A stretch of 55,310 bases of DNA from positions 1 to 55,310 of the IMG/VR virus record IMGVR_UViG_3300039109_000093; one strand, 5' to 3'. Positions within the stretch are counted from its first letter, which is position 1. The number at the start of each line of letters is the position of its first letter. The position numbers were made by a program, and so were the translations under genes. Below the pieces are notes generated by a model that made no database searches, was not told the DNA's origin, and saw only the letters and a program-made list of their open reading frames with translations. The DNA comes from a virus. Below, piece after piece: positions 33,679 through 40,442 of the stretch.

Positions 33679-34344
33679 TCATCGCTCGCCCTCCCGACCT
33701 TCGCGCTCCGGCCTACGGACCCCACCGAGGTCGAAGACCGCGTCGGGCTGACTGGCCGCCTTGCGGTACCGCTCCGCGATGACCTCGTCCAGGATGGCGA
33801 TCTGGGACACCGCAGCGTCCACCGCCTCAGCCATCTCTCGCAGCTTGCGGATCGGCACCTGGCCCAGCTTGGAGACCTCGATGCGGAAGGCGTCACCCTT
33901 GAGCTCGTAGATGGCCAGCAGATCCTTGGTGGAGACCGCGTCGGTGCTCGCCGTCTTCTTGTCCAGGTTCTGGTCCTTGTCCACCCGGACCAGCAAGCCG
34001 TTGACGAACGGGTCGAACTTGGGGTCCGACACGTTCTCCTGGTTCATCTCCCGGTCGGCCCTGGAGATCCGCAGCTTCTGCCCCGACTTCTTGGGCCCCA
34101 CCGACAGGTCCTTGTTGATCGGCTGGCCGTTGCGGGTGTAGCTGGTGACCTGGACCCAGACCCGGCCCTCGGTCGTGATCTCCCAGGTCTCCATGTCCTT
34201 GGTGGCATCGTCCTCGATGCTGCGATTGGTGCCCTGCGAGGCGCCGTACTCGTGAGGCGCAGTGTGCACTGTGCCTGCGTGCTTCTGGGGCGTCTTGCCC
34301 TGTGTCACCAGGCGCTTTGCCGCGCCCGCCGCTGTCCCTGCCAT
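33679..34344 (-). CDS. Head-operon protein of unknown function
   Basis: A 221-residue charged protein. The first ~50 residues are basic and low-complexity. The middle has beta-type sequence (EGRVWVQVTSYTRNG). The end is helical with a run of Arg/Glu/Gly (RRPEREGREGER). No family recognised. It is the last gene before the head-operon terminator. Start ATG 34342-34344, possibly overlapping a tiny upstream gene by TAATG. Confidence 0.65.
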   Translation of the reverse strand: MAGTAAGAAKRLVTQGKTPQKHAGTVHTAPHEYGASQGTNRSIEDDATKDMETWEITTEGRVWVQVTSYTRNGQPINKDLSVGPKKSGQKLRISRADREMNQENVSDPKFDPFVNGLLVRVDKDQNLDKKTASTDAVSTKDLLAIYELKGDAFRIEVSKLGQVPIRKLREMAEAVDAAVSQIAILDEVIAERYRKAASQPDAVFDLGGVRRPEREGREGER

Positions 34345-34442
34345 TACTGCCGCCCAGTCTGCTGGTTGCCCAGCCAGTCGTTGGTGCTGACGCGGGCGGT
34401 GTCCGCCCTACAGGGGAGTTGTCGGCTCAGGAGGGTCATCAT
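34344..34442 (-). CDS. Possible tiny gene
   Basis: A 32-residue frame (MMTLLSRQLPCRADTARV...) whose TAA overlaps the next ATG as TAATG, the junction type used by real genes here. The start is not supported by a good ribosome site. The remaining ~80 bases up to 34526 show nothing clear. Confidence 0.3.
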   Translation of the reverse strand: MMTLLSRQLPCRADTARVSTNDWLGNQQTGRQ

Positions 34443-34525
34443 CTTCGTGCTGGTCAGCGCAAGACCATCCCTCGGGAGGGAGGAAGGGAGCGTCTCCTTC
34501 GCCCAGACCCAGAAGCTCGCTGGGG

Positions 34526-34777
34526 CTAGCAAGTTCCGGGCTCCCCTCCCCGATGTGCCCGGTAGTAGGCAATGCACGTACAGCACAGCACGCAGTCGAA
34601 GTTGTAGCGAACAGCGTCCGCCACGAACACCACATGTAGATCGAGAAGACCGGGCTGCACTGAACGCGAGCAGTCCCAGCAGGACGTGAAGCCATCGAGG
34701 TCATCATCCTTGACGCCCATCTCCTGAATCACATCCGCCGTCACCAGTAGGTCGGTGTTGACCTCTCCGATCTTCAT
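34526..34777 (-). CDS. Small cysteine-rich protein
   Basis: An 83-residue protein, ATG 34775-34777 in an ATGA overlap with the endonuclease VII gene. CWDC (about 33-36) and CVLCCTC (about 62-68) suggest a zinc site. It ends in TAG, which the phage's own CUA tRNA could read; readthrough would add 23 codons of unconvincing sequence before TGA. Function unknown. Confidence 0.6.
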   Translation of the reverse strand: MKIGEVNTDLLVTADVIQEMGVKDDDLDGFTSCWDCSRSVQPGLLDLHVVFVADAVRYNFDCVLCCTCIAYYRAHRGGEPGTC

Positions 34778-35502
34778 GCTGACCTCTGGAGGTAGGAAAC
34801 TGCGTCGATGTACCACTGGAGCTTGGCGCTCTGGTGAAGACGAACATTGCAGCCTCGACACAACATCCCACGGAAGATCCCAGTTTCATGATCGTGGTCC
34901 ACGTCAGTGGCTGCGTTCGCGCAAGAGGCAATACGACAGATCGGGTCTCTGGCTAGTTCCGCCTGCATATCCTCCGGCGTCATGGGACGCGGTCCAACTA
35001 CCGGCGACACATAGGTGATCTTGGCGTACCGACGCTTCTGACCCTCGATCCTCTTGGCCTCGGTGCGGTCAGGACGACCCCGCTCGTACTCCCTCATCTT
35101 GCCAAGGTGGCACTCCTTGCAGATGGAATAGAGGTAGCCCTTCGACCTGTAAAACTCCTCGATGGGTCGCAAGCGAGCGCACTTGGTACAGACCTTCTCC
35201 TGGAGACCAGCTCGCTCGACCTGGACCGATTCACGACGAGCAGCAGCACGTTCCTTGAGGTCGAGCTCGTAGCAGTTGGTCGAACAGAACCGCTTGGAGC
35301 TCAACGTCCAGGAGGACCACTCAAAGAGGTTCTCGCAGAGCACCCGGCCGCAAGGACGGCGCTCTCGCACCTCCGGCTCCCGTCCCGCAAAGCGGTACTG
35401 ACGAGCCCTCTCGTTCTTGTGCTCTCGGCAATAGGCATCCGTTCCCTTCCGTCCAGTGATCCGTTCTTGATCGCAACCTTGAGGCCATGCACATTGAGTC
35501 AT
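34774..35502 (-). CDS. Endonuclease VII-type HNH homing endonuclease with its own promoter
   Basis: A 242-residue protein. An N-terminal cysteine/histidine module (CAWPQGCDQE, CREH, then CENLF, CSTNCYE) is followed by CTKC and CKECH and the catalytic VDHDHETGIFRGMLCRGCN, the endonuclease VII (His-Me finger) signature. It is one of three HNH-type genes in the window. It has no ribosome site, and a strong promoter ends seven bases before the ATG, so translation from a leaderless mRNA is likely. This independence from the head operon, behind the capsid terminator, fits a selfish mobile gene. Confidence 0.88.
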   Translation of the reverse strand: MTQCAWPQGCDQERITGRKGTDAYCREHKNERARQYRFAGREPEVRERRPCGRVLCENLFEWSSWTLSSKRFCSTNCYELDLKERAAARRESVQVERAGLQEKVCTKCARLRPIEEFYRSKGYLYSICKECHLGKMREYERGRPDRTEAKRIEGQKRRYAKITYVSPVVGPRPMTPEDMQAELARDPICRIASCANAATDVDHDHETGIFRGMLCRGCNVRLHQSAKLQWYIDAVSYLQRSA

Positions 35503-35509
35503 GCGAGAG

Positions 35510-35538
35510 AACGTATGACTAAAGTTCCATCATGTCAA
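35510..35538 (-). promoter_or_regulatory. Promoter for the endonuclease VII gene, leaderless type
   Basis: On the minus strand TTGACA (35533-35538), a 17-base spacer and TACGTT (35510-35515). The first base after a seven-base gap is the A of the ATG at 35502. This is the best sigma70-like promoter I see in the window. Confidence 0.7.
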
Positions 35539-35603
35539 ATGTAGATTATCGTCACTACTGTTCCAGGAAAGATTGTTGACTACTTCGTACATGCAGACAT
35601 ACG

Positions 35604-35635
35604 AGAGGGGCACCTCCCGAAGAAGATGCCCCTCT
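35604..35635 (-). terminator. Terminator after the major capsid gene
   Basis: A nine-bp stem (35604-35612 with 35627-35635, AGAGGGGCA/TGCCCCTCT) with a purine/pyrimidine loop, starting 19 bases past the capsid stop. It insulates capsid transcription from the endonuclease gene. Confidence 0.8.
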
Positions 35636-35653
35636 GTAATGTACGGGAAGCTG

Positions 35654-36628
35654 TTACACTTCCGTAACGCTGGAGTCGACCAGGCGGCGGGACTGTTCGG
35701 GGTGATGTACGAGTCCCCCGATATCCTTCCTAGCCCTATAGTGCCTGTAGTCTACCGTGTTTTCCTCCCACGACTTCGTGACGAGATCGCCGTACATGGC
35801 GAACTTGCCGACCGTGCCGCCGAAGACCCACAGCTCGTTCGCCGGGATGTAGGGCAGCGCGTTCTCATCCGTGTAGTTGATGACCTGGATGACGTTCGCG
35901 CCACGGTAGACACCGAGCCGACCCTTGGCCCGGATCTCCTCCGTCGCCTCGGGGTCGAACCCGAGGTTGAAGTCGGAGAGCTGGTCGACCATGGAGGCCC
36001 GCCCGATGATGGTCACCGGGACCGGGCCGACGCCGTTGGGCTTGATGGCGTCACGGACCTCCCGGATCGCCGTGTCGACCTGGGTCTTGGTGATACCCGA
36101 CGACGCCACGTAGTACGGGCTGGAGCTCGGCACCGCCTCCTGGAGGAGGTTGAACATGCGCCGGTTGACCTCGGCCTCCAGCCGGGCCTGGCCGAGGGTG
36201 ACCATGTCCTCGATGGACTCCGCGAAGTTGGCTCGCAGCTTGTCCTCGTGCTCGGAGACGTGGAAACCGATGGTGTCCCTGGGAAGCTCCCAGTCCTCGA
36301 CCTTGAGCTGGCTCTCCTCGATGTACCCACCCCGAGAGGTGTAGAACACCTTGAGGCCACGCCGCTCGCGAACGATCACCCGGTCGAACTCCCCGACACG
36401 CTCCACCTGGAAGTACGTGCCAAACAGGTTCTCGAAGGTGAACTGGTAGTCCAGGATGGACGCGACGTCGGACGCCACCTCGCGGTGGAATGCCGGGTCG
36501 TCCCACTCGGACTTGGCCCGCTCGTTGAGATCGGCCGCCTGCCGCTCGTACTCCGCGAAGGCCTCCGGGTTGTGACCCCAGGGGTTCGCGCCGCCCAGGG
36601 TCCGGTTGAAGTCCATGACACCGCTCAT
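35654..36628 (-). CDS. Major capsid protein
   Basis: A 324-residue protein, ATG in an ATGA overlap. Order (scaffold, small decoration-like protein, capsid, terminator), size and sequence (EDWELPRDTIGFHVSEHEDK, AEVNRRMFNLLQEA, TVIIGRAS-type spacing near VPVTIIGRA) match the HK97-fold capsid proteins annotated in Streptomyces phages. It has no long N-terminal delta domain, consistent with a separate scaffold gene. A strong hairpin follows directly. Confidence 0.85.
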   Translation of the reverse strand: MSGVMDFNRTLGGANPWGHNPEAFAEYERQAADLNERAKSEWDDPAFHREVASDVASILDYQFTFENLFGTYFQVERVGEFDRVIVRERRGLKVFYTSRGGYIEESQLKVEDWELPRDTIGFHVSEHEDKLRANFAESIEDMVTLGQARLEAEVNRRMFNLLQEAVPSSSPYYVASSGITKTQVDTAIREVRDAIKPNGVGPVPVTIIGRASMVDQLSDFNLGFDPEATEEIRAKGRLGVYRGANVIQVINYTDENALPYIPANELWVFGGTVGKFAMYGDLVTKSWEENTVDYRHYRARKDIGGLVHHPEQSRRLVDSSVTEV

Positions 36629-37152
36629 CGCGTGAGCACCGCCTCGCAGTAGTCGGTACCGTTCGTGAGCGTGATGCGGAGCATGGAGTCCGAGACCCCG
36701 GTGCCCTTGACGAACCGGGTGCCATCCCAGGCCAGGTAGTCCAGGACGCCTGGGGCGCCCGTGGTCAGGTCGACCATGGTGACGGCCGCGAGGGTGCGAC
36801 CGTCTGCTCGCGTCTGGGCGGCGGTGTTCTTGAACCACACCTTCGCCCCGGCGCCGGAGCAGATGACTGCCAGCCGGTTGTTGCGGGCGACCCCGTAGTA
36901 GAAGGAGTCGATGCGGGACGGGGCGTAGATGCTCCGGTCCCAGATCTCCTCCTGCACCAGCAGGCCGACCGTGCCGCCCTCACCGACCGCGTTGGCGGTG
37001 GCCGCCTTGACGTACCCGGCACTTGCCGTGTCGAACATCACCAGGGTGCCGAGACGGAAGGTGCCCGTCACCGGAACCTTCTGGCGACCCTCGCGGTTGA
37101 GGACCGACTCATCGCTGCGTCGGAACCCGAAGTTCAGCCCGTAGTCACTTGA
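36625..37152 (-). CDS. Head decoration / capsid-associated protein
   Basis: A 175-residue beta-rich protein between scaffold and capsid. I prefer ATG 37150-37152 with GAGTGGGG upstream; another ATG five codons earlier exists. Gly- and Thr-rich sequence (VTGTFRLGTLVMFDTAS, GEGGTVGLLVQEE) is like trimeric decoration proteins that stabilise capsids. A seven-codon reading frame (MANEWGA) lies just upstream and is probably incidental. Confidence 0.65.
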   Translation of the reverse strand, partial: SSDYGLNFGFRRSDESVLNREGRQKVPVTGTFRLGTLVMFDTASAGYVKAATANAVGEGGTVGLLVQEEIWDRSIYAPSRIDSFYYGVARNNRLAVICSGAGAKVWFKNTAAQTRADGRTLAAVTMVDLTTGAPGVLDYLAWDGTRFVKGTGVSDSMLRITLTNGTDYCEAVLTR

Positions 37153-37186
37153 CATAGTTATGCACCCCACTCATTCGCCATGGTGA

Positions 37187-37795
37187 TCAGCTCTTTCCGG
37201 CCATCGCGGCGCGGCGCGCAGCGAACAGCCCGGTGATGGGGGACTTCTCGGTCTTCTTGTTGCCCAGGTCGCCACCTCGGAAGGCAGCGGACTCGCGCGG
37301 CGGTGCAGCAGCGGCCTTCTGGGTGGCGGCCGTGTGCATGGCGTCGCCCTTGCCCTTGCCGCATACCGAGCACTCAGACGGCTCGTCACCTTCGGGCTTG
37401 AAGGCGTGCGGCCCGACTGCGGCCACCTCGCGCAGCGACTCCAGGTACTCGCCGAAGGTCTCGTCGGCCATCGCCACGATCCGGGTCTCGCGCTCGCCCT
37501 CGACCTTCAGGGCCGGAGCAACCTCAGCCAGCTTGGCGACCCGCTCGGTGCGCTTCGCCTCCTGGGCCTTCTGCGTCTCGACGGACTCCTTGAAGTCCGC
37601 GAGCTCCTTGTCGGCAGTCGCCTTGGCCTCCTCGGCAGCAGTGGCCCGAAGCTCCAGCGCGTCCTTCTCGTTCGAGATGGACGTCACCTGCTCCTGAGCC
37701 TTCGCCGTCTCAGCCTTGGCGGCAGCCGTCTCGCGCTCGACGGCGTCCGCAACAAGTGCGTACGCCTCGCCCTCGGTGAAGGTGCGATCGGCCAT
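37187..37795 (-). CDS. Scaffolding protein with C-terminal zinc knuckle
   Basis: A 202-residue protein. Residues ~20-100 are an Ala/Glu/Lys-rich coiled coil (KAETAKAQEQVTSISNEKD), and the protein sits just before the capsid genes, the normal place for a scaffold. A short CSVCGKGKGDAMH (about 141-153) repeats the C-x2-C-G...D-x2-H knuckle found three times in the 38976-40442 protein. The basic C-terminus may contact capsid or DNA. Confidence 0.75.
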   Translation of the reverse strand: MADRTFTEGEAYALVADAVERETAAAKAETAKAQEQVTSISNEKDALELRATAAEEAKATADKELADFKESVETQKAQEAKRTERVAKLAEVAPALKVEGERETRIVAMADETFGEYLESLREVAAVGPHAFKPEGDEPSECSVCGKGKGDAMHTAATQKAAAAPPRESAAFRGGDLGNKKTEKSPITGLFAARRAAMAGKS

Positions 37796-37831
37796 GCCTG
37801 ACCTCCTCCTGCTATCGGAGGCCGAGCACGC

Positions 37832-37868
37832 CTCGGCCCTCGCTGCCTATTTCGACAGGAGGGCCGAG
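37832..37868 (-). terminator. Hairpin upstream of the scaffold gene
   Basis: A ten-bp perfect stem (37832-37841 with 37859-37868). An alternative seven-bp hairpin (37820-37838) uses the same bases, so the two could act as alternate structures. Confidence 0.6.
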
Positions 37869-37878
37869 GAACTGACGC

Positions 37879-37896
37879 TGCTAACGCGCGTTGGCA
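37879..37896. repeat. Dispersed operator-like palindrome, perfect copy, intergenic
   Basis: TGCTAACG-CG-CGTTGGCA, 16/16. Flanks TGACGC...AGAGTCA nearly extend the symmetry to 30 bp. It lies between gene 37954-38202 and the 37832-37868 hairpin. Confidence 0.75.
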
Positions 37897-37953
37897 GAGT
37901 CACCTGATGTGGCTGGGGCCAGGAACTCAGAGACCCTGATTAGCCGGGGCTTA

Positions 37954-38202
37954 TCAGAACCCAGGCGTGGAGCTGGTCTCGATGTCCCGGACACCCTGCT
38001 CCGCAAAGGGAAACTGGGCCGCCTTGCTCACCAGCGCCGGGTTGGGATTGCCGTCCCCGGGCAGGTTGTGCGGCGCCCGCTCGTTCGCCAGCGTGTTGGA
38101 GAACGTGGTGTCCACGTCCGGCGCAGTGCTCAGGCCTCGGGCCGGAGAGTGCGCCAGATAGGCCAGCGGATCGGCACCGGACAGCTCGTCGCTGCTGGGC
38201 AT
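37954..38202 (-). CDS. Hypothetical head-operon protein
   Basis: An 82-residue protein rich in Ser, Pro, Ala and Asn with no domain recognised (e.g. TLANERAPHNLPGDGNPNP). Start one base after the upstream stop. It is the last gene before a palindrome and hairpin. Confidence 0.6.
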   Translation of the reverse strand: MPSSDELSGADPLAYLAHSPARGLSTAPDVDTTFSNTLANERAPHNLPGDGNPNPALVSKAAQFPFAEQGVRDIETSSTPGF

Positions 38203-38203
38203 C

Positions 38204-38392
38204 TCAGGTCTCCTCAGGTGTGATCTTGGTATGCGCCGTCACGGTCAGCGTACTGACATGCGGGTGCACCGCAGGGCCGGGCGCCCCGATGGTGATGTCC
38301 GGATGGGTCATCTCCGGATGCGAGACGTCCGGGTCGTAGTCGATCACGTTGTCCGGAGACTGGTCAATCACGTTGTCTGGCTGCTCGGTCAT
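38204..38392 (-). CDS. Small acidic protein with internal repeat
   Basis: A 62-residue protein with the repeat PDNVID twice near the start (QPDNVIDQS, PDNVIDYD), then His/Thr/Pro-rich sequence (VSHPEMTHPDI). Likely disordered. ATGA overlap with the upstream gene. No function assigned. Confidence 0.6.
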   Translation of the reverse strand: MTEQPDNVIDQSPDNVIDYDPDVSHPEMTHPDITIGAPGPAVHPHVSTLTVTAHTKITPEET

Positions 38393-38979
38393 CCGATGAT
38401 CCCCTTGTCGGTGTCAGTGGGCGGCGTCTGACCCTGCGGCTGGATCGCCTTGTCCTGCGTAGGACTTACATCGGCAGAATCGAGCTGGGACTGGTTGGTC
38501 GCACCCGCGCGCTCGGCCGGGTTCTCCAGACCAGCCACCGGGACGACAGCGGGCGTTGTCACCACGGAGCCGTAGGTGAACCCGGTCGTGTAGGTCCCCA
38601 GGTTGAACGCGGCGGTCAGCGGCACCACCGTGTGAGTGTGACCGACCTCGGCCTGCCGGACCACCACGATGCCCGACCCGGCGCCGACCATGGTCAGCAC
38701 GTTGTTCTCGTTCTCCCCGGACCCGACAGACAGTGAGGCGACCTTGACCACGGCTCCAGCACTGCCGTCCAAGGGGCCCCAGAGGTCCGAGCCGGTCTCC
38801 AGGGTGGTCTTGCCGGGGATGACGTCAGCCTCAACCTCCGCGAAGGTGGTGCCACCGCCCGTCAGCGCGGTGAAGTCGATGACCGCACCGTCCGTCCAGG
38901 TGACGGCGACGGTCTGGCTCAGCCAGCTACCGCCCTCAAGATCGGTCCAGCGGTAGGTAACTGCGGGCCACACCATCAC
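38389..38979 (-). CDS. Hypothetical structural-type protein
   Basis: A 196-residue protein from GTG 38977-38979 (GTGA overlap; an ATG follows directly and is the alternative). The N-terminal ~140 residues are beta-type (VTYRWTDLEGGSWLSQTVAV), the end is Pro/Gln/Thr-rich and probably disordered. Perhaps a head decoration or head-tail protein. A degenerate palindrome (CGACAGCG-GG-CGTTGTCA) lies at 38544-38561. Confidence 0.6.
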   Translation of the reverse strand: MMVWPAVTYRWTDLEGGSWLSQTVAVTWTDGAVIDFTALTGGGTTFAEVEADVIPGKTTLETGSDLWGPLDGSAGAVVKVASLSVGSGENENNVLTMVGAGSGIVVVRQAEVGHTHTVVPLTAAFNLGTYTTGFTYGSVVTTPAVVPVAGLENPAERAGATNQSQLDSADVSPTQDKAIQPQGQTPPTDTDKGIIG

Positions 38980-40442
38980 GTGCCTCCTGTTGCGTTGGCG
39001 TACTGGACGATCTGGGCCACCATGGTGACGGCCTCTTCCTCACTGAGTCCAGTGAGGGATGCTTCCTGCCCCTCGATATGCATGGCGGCCTGGCGCATCA
39101 CGCTGGCGTTGGCACCGCTCCAGCCCGGCCGGAGACCGCCCAGTATGACAGCTCCACCGAGGAAGCTGGGGTCCTTGAACTGCCGGTTACCGCCCTGCTT
39201 GACGTGCGCGCACCGGGTCTGCGGCTGGAGCATGTACTCGCCGTAGGCCTGGGTGTGCGAACACCCGGGCTGGAGGCAGGCCACCTCGCGGGACACGCAC
39301 TCCATGGACTGCCAGAGCTTGCGCTCGTCGCTGGCGTGCGCGATCTGGCGCGCCTCGGTCGGGTACAGGTAGCGCCAGACCGGCGCCAGCGTCCGGATGT
39401 GGGTGTTCGGCGGCTCCACGCCCATCGCCGCAGCGGCCTGCCGGTCCCCGTCGCCCACCAGTACCAACTTGGCTGCCGCGATGGTCCCGATGATGTGCCG
39501 CTCCTCGTGCAGCCAGTTCAGCGGCCCGTGCGGCACGGTGGGCTCGCCCATCTCCAGGTCCTGGGTGGACCAGGCCGCCTTGTTCCGGTTGGGCCGGTCA
39601 GCCTCCACGTAGCGGCCTTCGATCCACAGGAAGTGCGGATTCTGCGCGGACGCCTTCTCCCAAGCCGCCGCAAGCTCGCGCGGCATGTCGTCGCCGGGCT
39701 GGCTGAACACGCTGGCCGGAGCGGTGAGGATGGTCTTGTCGCCGAGCTGCGTCACGAACGCCACGGTGCGAACGGGCGTTGGCAGAGTCACTTCGGGCTC
39801 TCGCTCCCGAGCCTCCAGCCGCTTCACGGTGACGAAGTTGGTGTCCGCGTCACCGTCCCCGGTGTTCTGGTGCACCTCGTCGTCGGCCGCATAGCCGCAC
39901 AGCGCGCAGAGCTTGTAGGCCGCGTCCACGCTGTTCAGGCCCTCCAGCGCCTGGAACGGGTGCCGCTGGAGCACGATCTCGCCGTAGCCCTCCTTCGGGC
40001 CCGCACCTGTGCCGGGACTGACGATCACCTCGTTGCCATCACCCTCGGCTGCCACCTGGACGCCACGTGCCTCGGTGCCGTAGCCCATCCCCGAGGGCAT
40101 CCCGGGCGTGTGGCAACTGGCGCCCATGGACTGACCGCAGGCCACGCAGGGGATCTGGTTGAACGCAGTGCTGCCGGAGGAGTAGGCGTGCGACCGACGC
40201 GGCTGGGTCATCCGACGTCCGGTAGCCAGACCTCCCATGTCAGCCGACAGGAGCCGGATGCCGTCCCCGCTGGCGCTGCCGCCCATCAGGTGGTTCACCC
40301 CGCCCTTGGCCGGGTTGACGTGCGACGGGTCGTTGGCCGGAAGACCGCACTGAGCACAGGCCGGAAGGCTCTGCGGGAACATGAATCCGTGCGGCCGGGC
40401 GCTCATGTCCACGGCTGCCTTCTGGGTGATCGGCTCACTCAT
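38976..40442 (-). CDS. Zinc-knuckle head protein with prohead-protease-like motif
   Basis: A 488-residue protein following the portal gene. The N-terminal 195 residues contain three near-identical zinc knuckles: C29-x2-C32...H41, C99-x2-C102...H111, C179-x2-C182...H191. The centre (HGPLNWLHEERHIIGTI, 305-321) resembles the catalytic histidine region of XkdF/U35-type prohead proteases, and the place between portal and scaffold is right for one. A serine nucleophile is not identified, so the protease call is inference. More cysteines occur at the end (CVSREVACLQPGCSH). A palindrome (39767-39784) lies in the TLPTPV codons. Confidence 0.6.
   Translation of the reverse strand: MSEPITQKAAVDMSARPHGFMFPQSLPACAQCGLPANDPSHVNPAKGGVNHLMGGSASGDGIRLLSADMGGLATGRRMTQPRRSHAYSSGSTAFNQIPCVACGQSMGASCHTPGMPSGMGYGTEARGVQVAAEGDGNEVIVSPGTGAGPKEGYGEIVLQRHPFQALEGLNSVDAAYKLCALCGYAADDEVHQNTGDGDADTNFVTVKRLEAREREPEVTLPTPVRTVAFVTQLGDKTILTAPASVFSQPGDDMPRELAAAWEKASAQNPHFLWIEGRYVEADRPNRNKAAWSTQDLEMGEPTVPHGPLNWLHEERHIIGTIAAAKLVLVGDGDRQAAAAMGVEPPNTHIRTLAPVWRYLYPTEARQIAHASDERKLWQSMECVSREVACLQPGCSHTQAYGEYMLQPQTRCAHVKQGGNRQFKDPSFLGGAVILGGLRPGWSGANASVMRQAAMHIEGQEASLTGLSEEEAVTMVAQIVQYANATGGT
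39767..39784. repeat. Dispersed operator-like palindrome, 15/16, with an exact LexA half-site
   Basis: TGCGAACG-GG-CGTTGGCA; the left side contains CGAAC, the half-site of actinobacterial LexA boxes. It lies inside the prohead-protease-like gene. Confidence 0.65.

Noticed and set aside
34526-34777. Biologically meaningful TAG readthrough of this and other TAG-ended genes
   Set aside because: Extensions past TAG at 3123, 7237, 34526 and 45944 are short and show no protein-like codon use.
37158-37195. Seven-codon frame MANEWGA between scaffold and decoration gene
   Set aside because: Too short and without overlaps at both ends; probably chance sequence in the ribosome-site region.
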